Notes under the pieces: model-generated
What the model saw: the letters and a program-made list of their open reading frames with translations, nothing else
The model's database searches: none
What the model was told of the DNA's origin: nothing
Shown: piece after piece, positions 25,553 through 33,582 of the stretch
Position numbering within the stretch: position 1 is the stretch's first letter
Layout of the letters: each line of letters starts with the position of its first letter
NCBI GenBank assembly: GCA_041487355.1
Contig: JBGPND010000019.1
Coordinates: 1-41,010, forward strand
Source of the DNA: JAMXLO01 sp041487355
GTDB taxonomy: Bacteria; Pseudomonadota; Alphaproteobacteria; Acetobacterales; Acetobacteraceae
Reading direction: 5' to 3'
DNA: 41,010 nt
Translations under genes and position numbers: made by a program

Positions 25553-25885
25553 CTACCCGTTCAGCAGGTTGCGGGTCCCGGCGGGCAGCTTCACCACCAG
25601 CCCGTCCAGCGCCTCGGTCATCACGATCTGGCAGCCGAGCCGCGACGTCTCGCTCAGGCCGAATGCCAGGTCGAGCATGTCCTCCTCGTCTTCCGTCGGT
25701 TCGGCCAGCTTGCGGAACCAGGCGGGGTCAACGATCACGTGACAGGTGGAGCAGGCGAGCGAGCCCTCGCAGGCGCCCTCGATGTCGACGTCGTGCTTAT
25801 GCGCGATCTCGAGCACCGAGAGGCCGACTGGCGCGTCGACTTCGCGGCGCGTGCCGTCGCACTCGATGAAGGTCATCTTCGGCAT
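25553..25885 (-). CDS. fdx: [2Fe-2S] ferredoxin, adrenodoxin/Isc type
   Basis: This 110-residue electron carrier has the cluster ligands in the order CEGSLACSTC plus a distal Cys (Cys39, Cys45, Cys48, Cys85), the spacing of vertebrate-type and IscFdx ferredoxins. In the Isc system it reduces sulfur or the nascent cluster delivered by the desulfurase. The C-terminus is slightly acidic and flexible. It lies 18 bases after iscS and 5 before mnmA, so it belongs to the same transcript and probably serves Fe-S assembly. Confidence 0.93.
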   Translation of the reverse strand: MPKMTFIECDGTRREVDAPVGLSVLEIAHKHDVDIEGACEGSLACSTCHVIVDPAWFRKLAEPTEDEEDMLDLAFGLSETSRLGCQIVMTEALDGLVVKLPAGTRNLLNG

Positions 25886-25903
25886 CTGGGCAATGGGTTC
25901 CGT

Positions 25904-27112
25904 TCAGGCCTGGGCAAACCGTTCGATGCCAGGGGCCGGCGCCCCCGCATGCGCCGCGGCCAGCGCCGCCGCCGCATAGTCGATGTCGGCGGCGGAGGTA
26001 AAGCGTCCGATCCCGATGCGCAAGGTACGCGCCGCCGCTTCATCCGTCAGGCTGATCGCGCGCAGCACATAGGAAGGCTCGATCTCGGCCGACGAACAGG
26101 CCGAGCCGGTCGAGACGCAGAGGTCGGGCACGCGCGCCATCAGGTCGGCGGCGGTGGCGCCCGGGAAGGTCAGGTTGAGGTTCCCCGGAATGCGCGCCTG
26201 CATGCTGCCGTTGATCCGGAGGTCGGGGATTTCCGCGCGCAGCCGGTCCAGCAGCCGCTCGCGCAACGCGGCCAGCCGCTTCGCTTCGTCGGCCATCTCG
26301 GCCTGGGCCAGGCGGCAGGCCTCGCCGAGGCCGACGATGAGCGGTGCGGGCAGGGTGCCTGACCGGAGGCCGCGTTCCTGGCCGCCGCCGGAAAACAGCG
26401 GCGTCAGCCGCACGCGCGGGCGGCGGCGGACGTAAAGCGCGCCCACGCCCTTTGGCCCGTAGAGCTTGTGGCCGCTCACCGAGGCCAGATCGACCTTCCA
26501 GCCGGTCAGGTCGAGCGGGATCTTGCCGGTAGCCTGTGCGATGTCGGTGTGGAACAGTGCGCCTGCCTGCTTGGCGATCGCGGCCAGCGCCTGGATGTCC
26601 TGCACCACGCCGATCTCGTTGTTCACCGCCATGACGCTGACCAGCAGGGTCGGCACTGTCAGCGCCTCGCGCAGCGTGTCGGGATCCAGCAGCCCATCGG
26701 CGCGCACCGGGAGGAAAACCGGCTCGAAGCCTTCCTCGGCGAGGTCGGCCACCGATTCGAGGACACACTTGTGTTCGGTGGCCACGGTCACGATCCGCCG
26801 GCGTTCATTGCCGGTGCGCAGCGCGTGGCGGGCGGCGCCCTTGATCGCGATGTTGTTGCTCTCGGTCGCGCCGGAGGTGAACACGACTTCCTTGGCGTCG
26901 GCGCCGATCAGCGCGGCGACGTGCCCGCGCGCATCCTCCACCGCGGCTTCCGCCTCGGTGCCCATCACATGCTCGACGCTATGCGGGTTGCCGTAGTGCT
27001 CGGTGAACCAGGGCAGCATCGCCGAGACGACGCGTGGATCGCAGCGGGTGGTCGCCTGGTTATCGAGGTAGACCGGGCGATTGGGGCGCGGGGGCGGGTC
27101 GGAACTGGTCAT
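25904..27112 (-). CDS. iscS: Cysteine desulfurase, IscS type
   Basis: A PLP enzyme of 402 residues that takes sulfur from L-cysteine as an enzyme persulfide. Visible residues are His114 (ATEHK), the PLP lysine Lys216 in SGHKLYGPKG, and the catalytic Cys339 in the mobile loop STGSACSSAEIEPS, the class I (IscS/NifS) pattern. Sulfur would go to Fe-S scaffolds, to MnmA and to other acceptors. It lies 15 bases after a second desulfurase gene and 18 before the ferredoxin. No iscU, iscA or hscAB genes follow, so this is not a standard isc operon. The catalytic set looks intact. Confidence 0.94.
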   Translation of the reverse strand: MTSSDPPPRPNRPVYLDNQATTRCDPRVVSAMLPWFTEHYGNPHSVEHVMGTEAEAAVEDARGHVAALIGADAKEVVFTSGATESNNIAIKGAARHALRTGNERRRIVTVATEHKCVLESVADLAEEGFEPVFLPVRADGLLDPDTLREALTVPTLLVSVMAVNNEIGVVQDIQALAAIAKQAGALFHTDIAQATGKIPLDLTGWKVDLASVSGHKLYGPKGVGALYVRRRPRVRLTPLFSGGGQERGLRSGTLPAPLIVGLGEACRLAQAEMADEAKRLAALRERLLDRLRAEIPDLRINGSMQARIPGNLNLTFPGATAADLMARVPDLCVSTGSACSSAEIEPSYVLRAISLTDEAAARTLRIGIGRFTSAADIDYAAAALAAAHAGAPAPGIERFAQA

Positions 27113-27127
27113 GCGGACAATGTGGGT

Positions 27128-28225
27128 TCAGGCGGCGCGGGACGCCAGCGCATTGCGCAGCCGATCCGCCATGCGTCCATAGGTGGCGGCGAAGGCATCG
27201 ACGTGCCCGGCGGTCGCATTCCAGGGCAGCGAGACGCGGATCGCCTGGCCGGCAAGCACGCCCAGGCCCATCGCCGCCAGGACATGGCTCGCCGCCACCT
27301 TGCCGGAGCTGCAGGCGGCCCCGGCACTCACCGCGAGCCCGTCGAGGTCGAGCGCGATCACCTGGGCATCGGCCCGCACGCCGGGCAGGGCAAGGCAGGT
27401 GGTGTTCGCCAGACGCGGCGCACCGCCGCCGCAGACGATTGCGCCCCGCGCCATTGCAGCCTGGTCGATCGCATCGCGCAGCGGCGCCAGGTGGGAAGCG
27501 TCGCGCGCAACGGCCGATGCGGCGGCAAAGCCGGCGATGGCGGGCAAGGGCGGGGTGCCGCCGCGCCTGCCACGCTCCTGGCCTCCGCCGGCGATGAGCG
27601 GCGCGATCGCCGAGACCTCCGGCGTCAGCAGCAGAGCCCCCGCACCCGGCGGGCCGCCAAGCTTGTGCGACGAGACGGCAAGGCTGTGCGCGCCGAGGGC
27701 GGCGAGGCTGACATCCATCCGTCCGGCCGCCTGCACGGCATCGACATGCAGCAATGCGCCGTGCCGGCGGCACAGCGCCGCCGCCGCGGCGATCGGCTGG
27801 ATTGTTCCCGTCTCGTTGTTCGCCAGCATCAGGCAGATCAACGCGGCCGGCCCCTCTTTGAGTCGTGCCGCCAATGCGGCCAGATCGACCACGCCGCTCG
27901 TGTCCACCGGCAGGACGCTCGCTCCGCCAGCGGCCGAGCGCACGGCATCATGCTCGGTGGCGCCGACGATCAGCCTGCGGCCCGCGCCGAGGGCGTGGAT
28001 CGCCAGTGCATCCGCCTCGGTTCCTCCCGACGTGTACACGAGGTCGCCGGGGCGCCCGCCGAACCGTGCGGCGAGCGACTCGCGCGAGTCCTCGAGGATG
28101 CGTCGCGCGGCGCGGCCGGCGCCGTGCACGGACGAAGGATTGCCGGTCACCTCCATTGCAGCGAGCATCGCGGCACGCGCCTCCGGGCGCAGCGGCTCGG
28201 TGGCGTTGGCGTCCAGGTAATACAT
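27128..28225 (-). CDS. Cysteine desulfurase family protein, second copy (NifS-like)
   Basis: The ATG at 28225 gives 365 residues: MYYLDANATEPLRPEA at the N-terminus, His92 (ATEHDAV), Lys188 in SSHKLGGPPG, GGGQERGRRGGT, and Cys305 in AGAACSSGK. All catalytic residues of a class I desulfurase are present, but it is clearly different from the IscS that follows: it is shorter and its C-terminal part is Ala-rich. It starts 2 bases after the iscR-like gene. Tandem desulfurase pairs occur in some alphaproteobacteria; one copy may serve Fe-S assembly and the other tRNA thiolation, which I cannot tell from sequence. An in-frame extension upstream to 28360 lies inside the regulator gene and is rejected. 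Confidence 0.9.
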   Translation of the reverse strand: MYYLDANATEPLRPEARAAMLAAMEVTGNPSSVHGAGRAARRILEDSRESLAARFGGRPGDLVYTSGGTEADALAIHALGAGRRLIVGATEHDAVRSAAGGASVLPVDTSGVVDLAALAARLKEGPAALICLMLANNETGTIQPIAAAAALCRRHGALLHVDAVQAAGRMDVSLAALGAHSLAVSSHKLGGPPGAGALLLTPEVSAIAPLIAGGGQERGRRGGTPPLPAIAGFAAASAVARDASHLAPLRDAIDQAAMARGAIVCGGGAPRLANTTCLALPGVRADAQVIALDLDGLAVSAGAACSSGKVAASHVLAAMGLGVLAGQAIRVSLPWNATAGHVDAFAATYGRMADRLRNALASRAA

Positions 28226-28227
28226 TG

Positions 28228-28719
28228 CTACTCGGCGGCCAGCTTCTGTGCGGTCGGGCCGGCGGGCGCCACGGCACGGCCAAGCACCCTTCCGGCCGCC
28301 ACGTCGGCCAGCGTGATGCCTTCCAGGAAGTACAGGATCTGCTGGCCGAGCTCCTCCCACAGATCATGCGTCTGGCAGCGGGCCGGATCTCCTGGCCCGG
28401 CGCCTTCCAGGCAGCCGGGGCTGCCTTCCTCGCAGCGTGTCGCCCGGATCGGTTCGTCCACGGCGCCGACGATATCGGCGATCGCGATCGCGTCGGAGGT
28501 CCGCGCCAGGCGGTACCCGCCGCCCGGGCCGCGCGCGGAAGCGACCAGCCCGGCGCGCCGCAGCTTGCCGAAGAGCTGCTCGAGATAGGCCAGGCTGAGC
28601 CGTTGGCGCGCGGCGATCTCGGCCAGGCAGATCGGGCCGCACTCGCAGCCCAGGGTCTGGCGCGTGGCAAGGTCGACCATGGCCATCACGGCGTAGCGGC
28701 CACGGGTGGTGAGCTGCAC
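28228..28719 (-). CDS. iscR: IscR-like Rrf2 family Fe-S regulator
   Basis: This 163-residue Rrf2-family winged-helix regulator begins MQLTTRGRYAVMAMVDLA and has the LSLAYLEQLFGKLRRAGLV recognition region and RGPGGGYRLA wing. Cys96, Cys103, Cys115 and His118 match the three Cys and one His that bind [2Fe-2S] in IscR, so it is likely to sense the Fe-S state. Three further cysteines, CECGPIC at residues 25-31, lie in the loop before the helix-turn-helix, where E. coli IscR has none. It sits between cysE and the desulfurase genes and probably regulates the operon itself. A palindrome upstream of cysE is a candidate site. Confidence 0.92.
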   Translation of the reverse strand: MQLTTRGRYAVMAMVDLATRQTLGCECGPICLAEIAARQRLSLAYLEQLFGKLRRAGLVASARGPGGGYRLARTSDAIAIADIVGAVDEPIRATRCEEGSPGCLEGAGPGDPARCQTHDLWEELGQQILYFLEGITLADVAAGRVLGRAVAPAGPTAQKLAAE

Positions 28720-28725
28720 CGCGGC

Positions 28726-29418
28726 TTACTCCGCCGCGGCCTGGCGCTGCTGCATCTGCGCCTCGGCCAGCCGTGTCACCCGCGCTTCCAGCTCGGCGAG
28801 TTCGCAATGCATCTGGTCGAGATCGCGCAGCAACGGGTCGAGTTCGCCGTCGCATGGGATGCCGTAGGGGTCGAACCCCGGGACCTTGCGGTCGCGCGGC
28901 TGCTTGCGATCGACCGGCCGCGCCGGGATGCCGACCACGGTCGTGTCCTTCGGGACGCTGTCCACCACCACGGCGTTGGAGCCGACCCGGGCATTGTCGC
29001 CGACCGTGATCGGGCCAAGCACCTTGGCGCCGGCGCCGATGATCACGTTGTTGCCGACGGTTGGGTGCCGCTTGCCGCCCATGGTGCGCGCCACGCCGAG
29101 GGTGACCTGATGATAGAGGTAGCAATCGTCTCCCACCTCGGCGGTCTCGCCGATCACCACGCCCATGCCATGGTCGATCACCAGCCGCCGGCCGAGCTTG
29201 GCGGCGGGGTGGATCTCGATGCCGGTGAGCCAGCGGGCGATATGGGAGGAGAACCGCGCCAGCAGGTACAGCCTGTGCCCCCATAGCCAGTGCGACAGCC
29301 TGTGCCACATGACGGCGTGCAGACCGGGGTAACAGAGCAGGACTTCCAGGGAGGAGCGCGCGGCGGGGTCGCGTTCCCGATATGTGCCGACCATCTCACG
29401 CAAGAACATGAAAGCCAT
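28726..29418 (-). CDS. cysE: Serine O-acetyltransferase, EpsC-like CysE
   Basis: CysE makes O-acetyl-L-serine from serine and acetyl-CoA, the committed step of cysteine synthesis. This 230-residue protein has the N-terminal helices (YPGLHAVMWHRLSHWLW) and the left-handed beta-helix hexapeptide repeats with GIEIHPAAKLG, IDHGMGVVIGETAEVGD, YHQVTLG and VGNNVIIGAGAKVLG. Catalytic His residues are in IDHGMG and YHQVTLG. It ends in a coiled-coil-like tail (ELAELEARVTRLAEAQMQQ) typical of EpsC-type short forms. As first gene of the operon it supplies cysteine to the two desulfurases encoded downstream. It is 6 bases from iscR. Confidence 0.94.
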   Translation of the reverse strand: MAFMFLREMVGTYRERDPAARSSLEVLLCYPGLHAVMWHRLSHWLWGHRLYLLARFSSHIARWLTGIEIHPAAKLGRRLVIDHGMGVVIGETAEVGDDCYLYHQVTLGVARTMGGKRHPTVGNNVIIGAGAKVLGPITVGDNARVGSNAVVVDSVPKDTTVVGIPARPVDRKQPRDRKVPGFDPYGIPCDGELDPLLRDLDQMHCELAELEARVTRLAEAQMQQRQAAAE

Positions 29419-29765
29419 GCGACAATTCCGTTATGAGAGTTCGCCCCTTCTACCATATAGTAGCTCTGCCCTGGGTTCTGGAGCCCAATCCTGGGGCACG
29501 GCCGGTCGGGGGGCCGAACTGCTGGGTGGAGGAAAGCGATCCCTGCGGCACCAGTGCCGCTCCGCGAAGGCTAGATATTCCGACCACAGAGGTCAAGAAT
29601 TCACGCGGAACTGAAAAGTGGGGAATGCGTTCCTATTCTAGTTTGGAACCCGATCGGGCGCGGGGCGAGGGGCTGTAGTTTTTTGGGCCGGTGTCGGCTG
29701 GGAGTCGAAGTAGGACGCCCTGCCGGACAGTGCCCGGTACGATAGGAAGGCGGTTTCGGGACGCC
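29419..29765. other. Intergenic region between the divergent cysE operon and hydrolase gene
   Basis: About 350 bases between two divergently transcribed units. Apart from the palindrome at 29450-29463, no gene or RNA could be identified. A plus-strand frame from about 29384 to 29678 is not protein-like. Promoters for both units must lie here. Confidence 0.5.
29450..29463. promoter_or_regulatory. Candidate operator palindrome upstream of cysE
   Basis: The sequence CTACCATATAGTAG is a near-perfect inverted repeat, CTAC-n-ATAT-n-GTAG, centred about 38 bases before the cysE start. It is AT-rich in an otherwise GC-rich intergenic stretch, and could also contain the -10 element of the minus-strand promoter. 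It is a plausible site for the IscR-like regulator of this operon, but it does not match the E. coli IscR consensus closely. Confidence 0.4.
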
Positions 29766-30431
<666 letters not shown>

Positions 30432-30441
30432 CCATTGGAAT

Positions 30442-30510
30442 GATGGGTATCGCTTCGCTCAACCCATCCTACGGACGACGTAGGATGGGTTGAGCGAAGC
30501 GATACCCATC
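30442..30510. repeat. Perfect 31-base palindromic repeat (copy 1)
   Basis: The arms 30442-30472 and 30480-30510 are exact reverse complements of 31 bases around a 7-base loop. Each contains GGTTGAGCGAAGCGATACCC and GTAGGATGGG-type sequence. It sits between the convergent hydrolase (+) and VanZ-domain (-) genes, 10 bases after one stop and 40 bases from the other. A second copy with diverged arms lies at 32831-32920. Palindromes of this GTAGGATGGGTT type are widespread between genes in proteobacteria. It could form a strong two-way terminator. Confidence 0.92.
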
Positions 30511-30550
30511 GCCATCGCCGAAGCCCGCCGACCTACACGAGCATCAGGCT

Positions 30551-31996
30551 TCAGCCGTCCAGCTTCACGCCGAGCGCGCGCGCCTGGTCGCGCTGCCAAT
30601 CGCGTAATCTTCGCTCGCGCGCAGTGAGCCGCGTGCGGCTGGCCGTGGCGGGTGTGTCGCGCTCGGTGGGAAGCAGCGCGAAGATCACGGCGATCGTCAG
30701 CGCAATGAGGGTATCGGTGAGTTCGGCGGATCGGCCTGGCAGATAGGTCTGCGCCCAGCTCGTCGCGAACAACATGACCGCGACCAGGATTGTGGCTGGC
30801 AAGCCGCGGGCGAGGGCCGTTCCGAGCAGATAGAGCATGCTGCCGTAGAGGAAGAACTTCTCCAGGAACGCCAGGGAGTCGACCACCAGGGAGCCCCGCA
30901 TCAGGCTGAGGAATGGCGCCCAGCCGAACCCGCGCCCAACCGGCTGGAACTGGAATGGCTCGAGCCGCAGCGCGACAACGTAGGCGCACAGCGCCAGCGC
31001 GGCGAGGCCGGCGCGCAGCCGTGCGGGAAGGGTCAGCAGACCGAGCCATATGACGAAGGCGAGGCCCGCGCCGGCCAGCTCTGCCACGCGGAGCACGGTA
31101 TCGATGATGAGCACCCTGGCGCACAGCACGGCGGCGGCGAATAGCAGGGCCAAGAAGGCGGAGCGTCGATTGCGGACGATCGCTTCGATCAAGGCGTAGA
31201 GGGTCAGCCAGACCGCCGTCTGACGGAACAGGTCGTAAGCATCGAGAGATGGCGTGAGGACGATCGGCTTGAGAGCGTTCCAGTATTTGTGGAGGTCGAT
31301 CGTCGGGACGTAAGGGTAGAGCCGGTAGGCGAGCCAGGAAAGCAGCAGCAGTGTGGGGATCGGCCTGGCGGGGATTTCGCCGATGAACGGGAGACGGAAG
31401 CTGGCGCCGATCGCGAGGGCTGCGAGGCCCCCCACCAGGGTACCGATTGTATTCGAGTAGAAATCGCTTGCGGCCGTGACGCGGCCGGCGTCGTAGTACT
31501 GGATCAGCTCAATCGACAGCGAGAGCAGCGCACCGGCCAGCGCTGCCAGGAGCAGTGCAACCGGGATGAATGGGCCGCGGCGGAACCCGAGCAGGAAGCA
31601 GAAGCCGAACGGCAGGTAGAGCAGTATGTTGGCGACGAAATCGCCGCGGCCGGGCCGCTGATCCCAGCTTGCCAGGAACGTCGCCAGCGGACCGATGCCG
31701 CGCGCCGGGACGCGGAAATCGAACGGATAGAGCGAGCCGTAGACGATGACGGCTGCCATGATGGCGGTAACGAGCCAGAGTCTTGCGGGCGGCCTGGGTT
31801 CGAGCATCGGTTTCGCCGACGTGATATCACGCGAGGCGTCGGGTTCGTAGCCTGACGATGCGGCGGTGGGAGGCGGCGATCGGAGAGCCCGGCTCGTGCG
31901 GGCCGGGGGCGGGGAAGGCAAAGTCGGGCGGGGCGTGTCGTCCGGGAAGGCGGGTTCGGGCGCCGCGAAGGCGAAGCCGTCTGGCGTACATCTCAA
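30551..31996 (-). CDS. VanZ-domain multi-pass membrane protein
   Basis: A membrane protein with about 11 hydrophobic segments. A VanZ-like part has YGSLYPFDF, then LLYLPFGFCFLLGF and SIELIQYYDAGRVTAASDFYSNTIGTLVGG. These are VanZ-family features (VanZ itself gives teicoplanin resistance; most family members have no known function). A C-terminal basic tail follows. The start is uncertain. TTG at 31996 gives 481 residues, overlaps the upstream stop as TTGA, and adds a Pro-rich 63-residue N-terminus. ATG at 31807 gives 418 residues, starting just before the first helix. Neither has a strong ribosome-binding site. Possibly envelope or glycan related; no direct evidence. Confidence 0.78.
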   Translation of the reverse strand: MRCTPDGFAFAAPEPAFPDDTPRPTLPSPPPARTSRALRSPPPTAASSGYEPDASRDITSAKPMLEPRPPARLWLVTAIMAAVIVYGSLYPFDFRVPARGIGPLATFLASWDQRPGRGDFVANILLYLPFGFCFLLGFRRGPFIPVALLLAALAGALLSLSIELIQYYDAGRVTAASDFYSNTIGTLVGGLAALAIGASFRLPFIGEIPARPIPTLLLLSWLAYRLYPYVPTIDLHKYWNALKPIVLTPSLDAYDLFRQTAVWLTLYALIEAIVRNRRSAFLALLFAAAVLCARVLIIDTVLRVAELAGAGLAFVIWLGLLTLPARLRAGLAALALCAYVVALRLEPFQFQPVGRGFGWAPFLSLMRGSLVVDSLAFLEKFFLYGSMLYLLGTALARGLPATILVAVMLFATSWAQTYLPGRSAELTDTLIALTIAVIFALLPTERDTPATASRTRLTARERRLRDWQRDQARALGVKLDG

Positions 31997-32682
31997 TGGC
32001 CATCGGACGGCATCATCAGGCTTGTCCTGAAGTCATTTCCCCATCTTAGGTCTGCGCAGCGGCATGCGCGCTCGAGCCATGCATTCGTCTCGTTCCTGGA
32101 GTTGTTGGTGCCGTACCACCATCCATGCATGAGTTGCTCGGAGAACTTCTCGGCCAGATGTTGCCTGGCGAAGAGGTCCTTGGGGTGGCGGGCAACGATC
32201 CGGCGCGACCGCGGCTTGACGTGCGATAGGTTCTCGACCGTGCCGGGTCGGATCCCTTCCAAGGTACACAAAGCCTTACAAAGGAGGTCCTTCAGGGAGT
32301 TGCATTCGATTCGGCGTCCGCTGACTTCGAACCAATAATCGCCGCTGCTCCGGGTGACCCTCGAACCAGGTGGAGCTGGTACCGCTCGTTGTGGCGCGGC
32401 CTGCGGGGACCCGATGCCCGGCGCCGCATTCCTTGTTGCGCCGGCCCGATCATATGGCTCGGCGCTTTCTTTCGAGAAATCAATCAGAAGCGTGGGCTGC
32501 AGCGGGGTTGCTCCGAGAGCCAGCACATTTGACCCGCTGGAATCGACGATCTGCGCGTACAGGCCTTTACCGGCATCCGCCGTGTTGAGGAGTTGAACGA
32601 GTTTCGCGACAGAGATGAATGCGGCCATGGCGAGGCTTAACCTTAGAAGGAATTTAATTCCTTGTAAGGAAATGGGCGGCAC
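31993..32682 (-). CDS. Membrane-anchored protein of unknown function
   Basis: From a GTG at 32682 the frame has 229 residues; an ATG at 32628 would give 211. An N-terminal hydrophobic helix (about 10-32) could be an anchor or signal. A Pro/Ala-rich linker (about 80-110) follows, then a well-structured C-terminal part from residue 115 with CNSLKDLLCKALCTLEG, RRIVARHPKDLF, and GWWYGTNNSRNETNAWLERAC. The arrangement of this last part reminds me of the C-terminal DNA-binding domain of SeqA (the TPYWVITNTNTG region), but the likeness is faint and from memory. It overlaps the VanZ-domain gene by four bases. A 17-base palindrome falls in its first codons if the GTG start is used. Confidence 0.62.
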   Translation of the reverse strand: MPPISLQGIKFLLRLSLAMAAFISVAKLVQLLNTADAGKGLYAQIVDSSGSNVLALGATPLQPTLLIDFSKESAEPYDRAGATRNAAPGIGSPQAAPQRAVPAPPGSRVTRSSGDYWFEVSGRRIECNSLKDLLCKALCTLEGIRPGTVENLSHVKPRSRRIVARHPKDLFARQHLAEKFSEQLMHGWWYGTNNSRNETNAWLERACRCADLRWGNDFRTSLMMPSDGH

Positions 32683-33582
32683 GAATCAACCTAGAAGATC
32701 CATGGCTATAGCGGGGGGGCAAGGCTCACCGCGCGACCCGACGACTGGCGGTGGCTGATCCGGACCATCGCAAGGCTCCGCACAGACGCTCGCTAGAGCA
32801 CGTTCAGCATAACTGGAATCTCGCCGCCCTGATGGGTTTCGCTCTGCTCAACCCATCCTACACCTGCGCCGCTACGCCGCAGCAACCTGTAGGATGGGTT
32901 TGAGCGCAGCGATACCCATCACGACTGGCGAGGCTCGCTCGCGTTTCCAGTCACCCTGAACCTGCTCTAGACTTGGTGACGAGAAGAAGCAGGTCTGTGA
33001 TGGTGAACGGTCCAGGTTAGTGATGATAGTGGCTGGCTCCTGATGACACTGAATGTCTCCGCGGCACCCCTGCCTATCATACAATCTGTTCAATCTACTT
33101 TCCCGCAAGTGGCGTCTAATCTGTTTCCTGCGGTTGCGCCGGCTGCTTGCCTGTCCATCCCTAGTCCACAACGCATCGGAGTGCCATATTCTGGCGCTCG
33201 GCAACCTGAACAGCCTCCCGCGGCACTACGGTATCTGGGGGCGCAGCCGAACGTCTGCAGTGCCGAAATGCTCCTGGCCTGCTGAGGGACGCTTGCCTAC
33301 CAAGAGACGGCTATCCGTATAAGGATAGCGGGACGTAACAAGGGAGCCACAAAGGGAACCGGTAAGCGGCGCTGTCCACCACGGTGGGGCCGGTGCGGGC
33401 GGGCAGCGGAACAAGTCAGTGTCGGCATGGCTCCCTGACCAGACTGCGACACGTCCAGCGGCCCCTGACATGCCGCATCAGGCCCGGCCACCCGGAAAGA
33501 CGTGGCGTCCGCGGCCGCCAACCACGCAAGACGGCTGACGTCAGCGGCGGCCAACCCACCCGACAGGGGGGGCAGCCGCCGA
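32683..33582. other. Long region without a clear gene
   Basis: About 900 bases hold no frame I would call a gene. It contains the second copy of the palindromic repeat (32831-32920) and a small hairpin GCTATCC-GTATAA-GGATAGC (33310-33329). Around 33500-33560 there is a GC-rich stretch with a 12-base palindrome GCTGACGTCAGC and two related GCGGCCGCCAACC/GCGGCGGCCAACC pieces. Frames at 33043-33322 (+) and 33226-33471 (-) have no family likeness or clear ribosome-binding site. It is probably decayed or regulatory sequence. Confidence 0.5.
32831..32920. repeat. Palindromic repeat (copy 2, diverged)
   Basis: Arms 32831-32861 and 32889-32920 are related to copy 1 at 30442-30510 but carry several mismatches and a one-base insertion, around a 27-base loop that can fold on itself (CTGCG...CGCAG). 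Same GATGGG...CCCATC borders. Lies 150 bases before the start of the unknown membrane-anchored gene, within gene-free sequence. Confidence 0.85.

Noticed and set aside
26468..28588. 706-codon plus-strand frame opposite the two desulfurases
   Set aside because: Low-complexity Arg/Gly/His composition typical of an antisense frame; both desulfurases and the regulator are intact on the minus strand.
33043..33322. Two overlapping plus-strand frames of 80-89 codons in the gene-free region
   Set aside because: No clear ribosome-binding site, no family likeness and competing frames; not protein-like.
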